A stretch of DNA of 64,000 nt from Cellulomonas sp. WB94 (lineage in GTDB: Bacteria > Actinomycetota > Actinomycetes > Actinomycetales > Cellulomonadaceae), in the NCBI RefSeq assembly GCF_003115775.1, contig NZ_QEES01000002.1, positions 1,364,001-1,428,000 of the forward strand, written 5' to 3'. Each line of letters opens with the position of its first letter. Position 1 is the stretch's first letter. The position numbers were made by a program, and so were the translations under genes. Positions 62,800 through 64,000 of the stretch are shown here, piece after piece. The notes under the pieces are model-generated. The model ran no database searches, was not told the origin of the DNA, and was given only the letters and a program-made list of their open reading frames with translations.

Positions 62800-64000
62800 C
62801 TTCCAGGTGAAGAAGGTTACCGGGTTCTATCCCCGTCCCCGCGTCGACACGAAGACCAGCACAGCAGTCGGTCAGGCTGGCGGGGTGCTGCTGACCGGCA
62901 CGGTGCGCGCCTCGGGCCTGGACGCGGCGTTGAGCGAGGCGTTGTCGCGATGGCGGTCGCCGTTCGCGGTGCACGACCCGGCCAAGGTCCTGGTGGACCT
63001 GGCGCTGACGTTGGCTCTGGGCGGGGACACCTGCTCGGATCTGGCCGTCGTGCGGGCCGAGCCGGCTCTGTTCGGGCCGGTCGCCTCCGATCCGACCGCC
63101 TCGCGCGTGATCGCGGCGTTGGCCAAGGACGTGACGCGGGTGCTGCCCGCGATCGCCCGGGCCCGCGCGGCCGCCCGGGCCCGGGTCTGGAAGCTCGCCG
63201 GGGTGAACGCACCCGACCACGACGCCAGCGCATCGAGCCCGCTGGTGATCGACGTGGACGCGACGTTGGTGACCGCGCACTCGGACAAGGAGCAAGCTCG
63301 CGCGACGTTCAAGCGGGGGTATGGGTTTCACCCGTTGTGCGCGTTCGTCGACCACGGTCCGGCCGGCACCGGTGAACCCCTGACGATCAAGCTGCGTCCC
63401 GGCAACGCCGGGTCGAACACCGCCGCCGATCACATCGAGGTGCTGCGCGCCGCCCTCGCCCAGCTGCCAGGGCACCGGCCCGGGACCCGTCCCGGGCGCA
63501 AGGTCCTGGTCCGGATCGACGGAGCCGGATCGACCCACAAGGTCATCGAGTGGATCACCGGGCAGCGACTGTCGTACTCGGTCGGCTTCACCCTGCCGGA
63601 CAACACCCCCGACCTGCTGAAGCTGATCCCGGCCAAGGTGTGGGCCCCGGCGTTGGACGCCCACGACGCCGTGCGCGACGGGGCGTGGGTCGCCGAGATC
63701 ACGCACCTGATGGACCTGACCGGCTGGCCGCCCGGGATGCGGGTCATCGTGCGCAAGGAACGACCCCACCCCGGCGCACAGCTGCGGTTCGAGGACGTCG
63801 ACGGCATGCGGATCACCGCCTTCGCGACCAACACAACCCGCGGCCAGCTCGCCGATCTGGAGCTACGCCACCGCCGCCGGGCACGCTGCGAGGACCGCAT
63901 CCGCCTGGCCAAGGACACCGGCCTGGGGAACCTGCCCCTGGCCTCCTTCGCCGCCAACCGGATCTGGTGCGCAGTGGTGGCCATGGCCGCCGAGATCACC
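62735..64000 (+). mobile_element. IS1380-family element, left part only
   Basis: The transposase and its upstream region run to the window end, so the right terminus is not seen. The left boundary is placed near 62735, where the reading frame of the interrupted neighbour stops resembling a host protein; this is accurate only to about 10 bp. A 53-bp-spaced inverted repeat, GTGCTCCT (62739-62746) and AGGAGCAC (62792-62799), spans the leader and covers the transposase ribosome site. Confidence 0.75.
62807..64000 (+). CDS. IS1380-family transposase, 3' end outside the window
   Basis: 398 codons of a DDE transposase, open to the last base. It starts GTG (V-K-K-V-T-G-F-Y-P-R-P) behind GAGGAG at 62791-62796. 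Family features are VDLALTLALGGDTCSDLAVV, PTASRVIAALAKDV, the first catalytic Asp in LVIDVDATLVTAHSDK, the second in VLVRIDGAGSTHKVIEW, and the C-terminal RGQLADLELRHRRRARCEDR with the expected Glu, followed by IRLAKDTGLGNLP. No internal stop or frameshift is seen. Confidence 0.9.
   Translation, partial: MKKVTGFYPRPRVDTKTSTAVGQAGGVLLTGTVRASGLDAALSEALSRWRSPFAVHDPAKVLVDLALTLALGGDTCSDLAVVRAEPALFGPVASDPTASRVIAALAKDVTRVLPAIARARAAARARVWKLAGVNAPDHDASASSPLVIDVDATLVTAHSDKEQARATFKRGYGFHPLCAFVDHGPAGTGEPLTIKLRPGNAGSNTAADHIEVLRAALAQLPGHRPGTRPGRKVLVRIDGAGSTHKVIEWITGQRLSYSVGFTLPDNTPDLLKLIPAKVWAPALDAHDAVRDGAWVAEITHLMDLTGWPPGMRVIVRKERPHPGAQLRFEDVDGMRITAFATNTTRGQLADLELRHRRRARCEDRIRLAKDTGLGNLPLASFAANRIWCAVVAMAAEIT

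Overview
This 64 kb window comes from a high-GC actinobacterial chromosome, most likely a member of the Cellulomonadaceae (Cellulomonas-like). The signs are very GC-rich third codon positions, many GTG and some TTG starts, an aceA-aceB pair divergent from a RamB-type regulator, an actinobacterial HrpA, DUF4862 and CBU_0592-type proteins, and several genes with a -10 box only 6-8 nt before the start codon (probable leaderless mRNAs). No rRNA, tRNA, CRISPR array or prophage was seen. It is mostly core and metabolic chromosome with two insertion sequences.

Layout. 1-5.7 kb: an amino-sugar/sialic-acid catabolic locus (nanE end, nagB, two Gfo/Idh oxidoreductases, nagA, DUF4862). nagB and nagA each carry a one-base homopolymer frameshift. 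A clear promoter with a 25-bp palindromic operator precedes the oxidoreductase-nagB operon. 5.7-8.9 kb: a NarL-type two-component system divergent from a DUF4386 membrane protein, then a DUF2249 protein. 9-13.8 kb: the glyoxylate shunt (ramB-like regulator, aceA, aceB) with RamB-like boxes between the divergent genes, a strong terminator, then a tiny ORF with an ideal Shine-Dalgarno in a structured 400-bp leader region before map. 14.9-22.4 kb: small metabolic and regulatory genes (LysR, LMW phosphatase, acetyltransferases, aminotransferase, MOSC protein, a malate/lactate-dehydrogenase-like enzyme coupled to an ACT-domain protein, an isochorismatase-fold protein). 22.4-27.3 kb: a tandem glycine riboswitch followed by gcvP-gcvT-gcvH. 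27.5-31 kb: HTH-only LuxR protein, LysR/YeiH pair, Nudix hydrolase, and a CIRCE-controlled Hsp20.

31-35.6 kb: metF-metE under a SAM-I/IV-type riboswitch whose closing helix appears to contain the metF start codon; then tag and a small conserved gene. 35.6-37.4 kb: a complete IS1634-family element with 15-bp inverted repeats and a 5-bp target duplication, inserted exactly at the -10 box of that small gene. 37.4-48 kb: hrpA, YbaK-type deacylase, HNH protein, sbcD-sbcC. 48-55.7 kb: MacB/FtsX-type ABC exporter, cupredoxin lipoprotein, MFS transporter, NfeD-flotillin pair. 55.7-61.3 kb: DUF2510 protein, SDR, secreted phosphoesterase, APC permease, an SMR-pump remnant with an internal deletion, AI-2E family exporter. 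61.3-64 kb: a lower-GC accessory stretch with two uncharacterised genes; the second has lost its N-terminus to an IS1380-family element that runs off the window end.

The clearest physiological themes are C2 metabolism (glyoxylate shunt), C1 metabolism (glycine cleavage, MetF/MetE), and amino-sugar use, each with a recognisable regulatory element. No wholly new multi-gene system is evident. The best candidates for undescribed biology are the tiny-ORF leader before map, the Gfo/Idh-DUF4862 amino-sugar module, the dehydrogenase-ACT pair, and the riboswitch with the embedded start codon.
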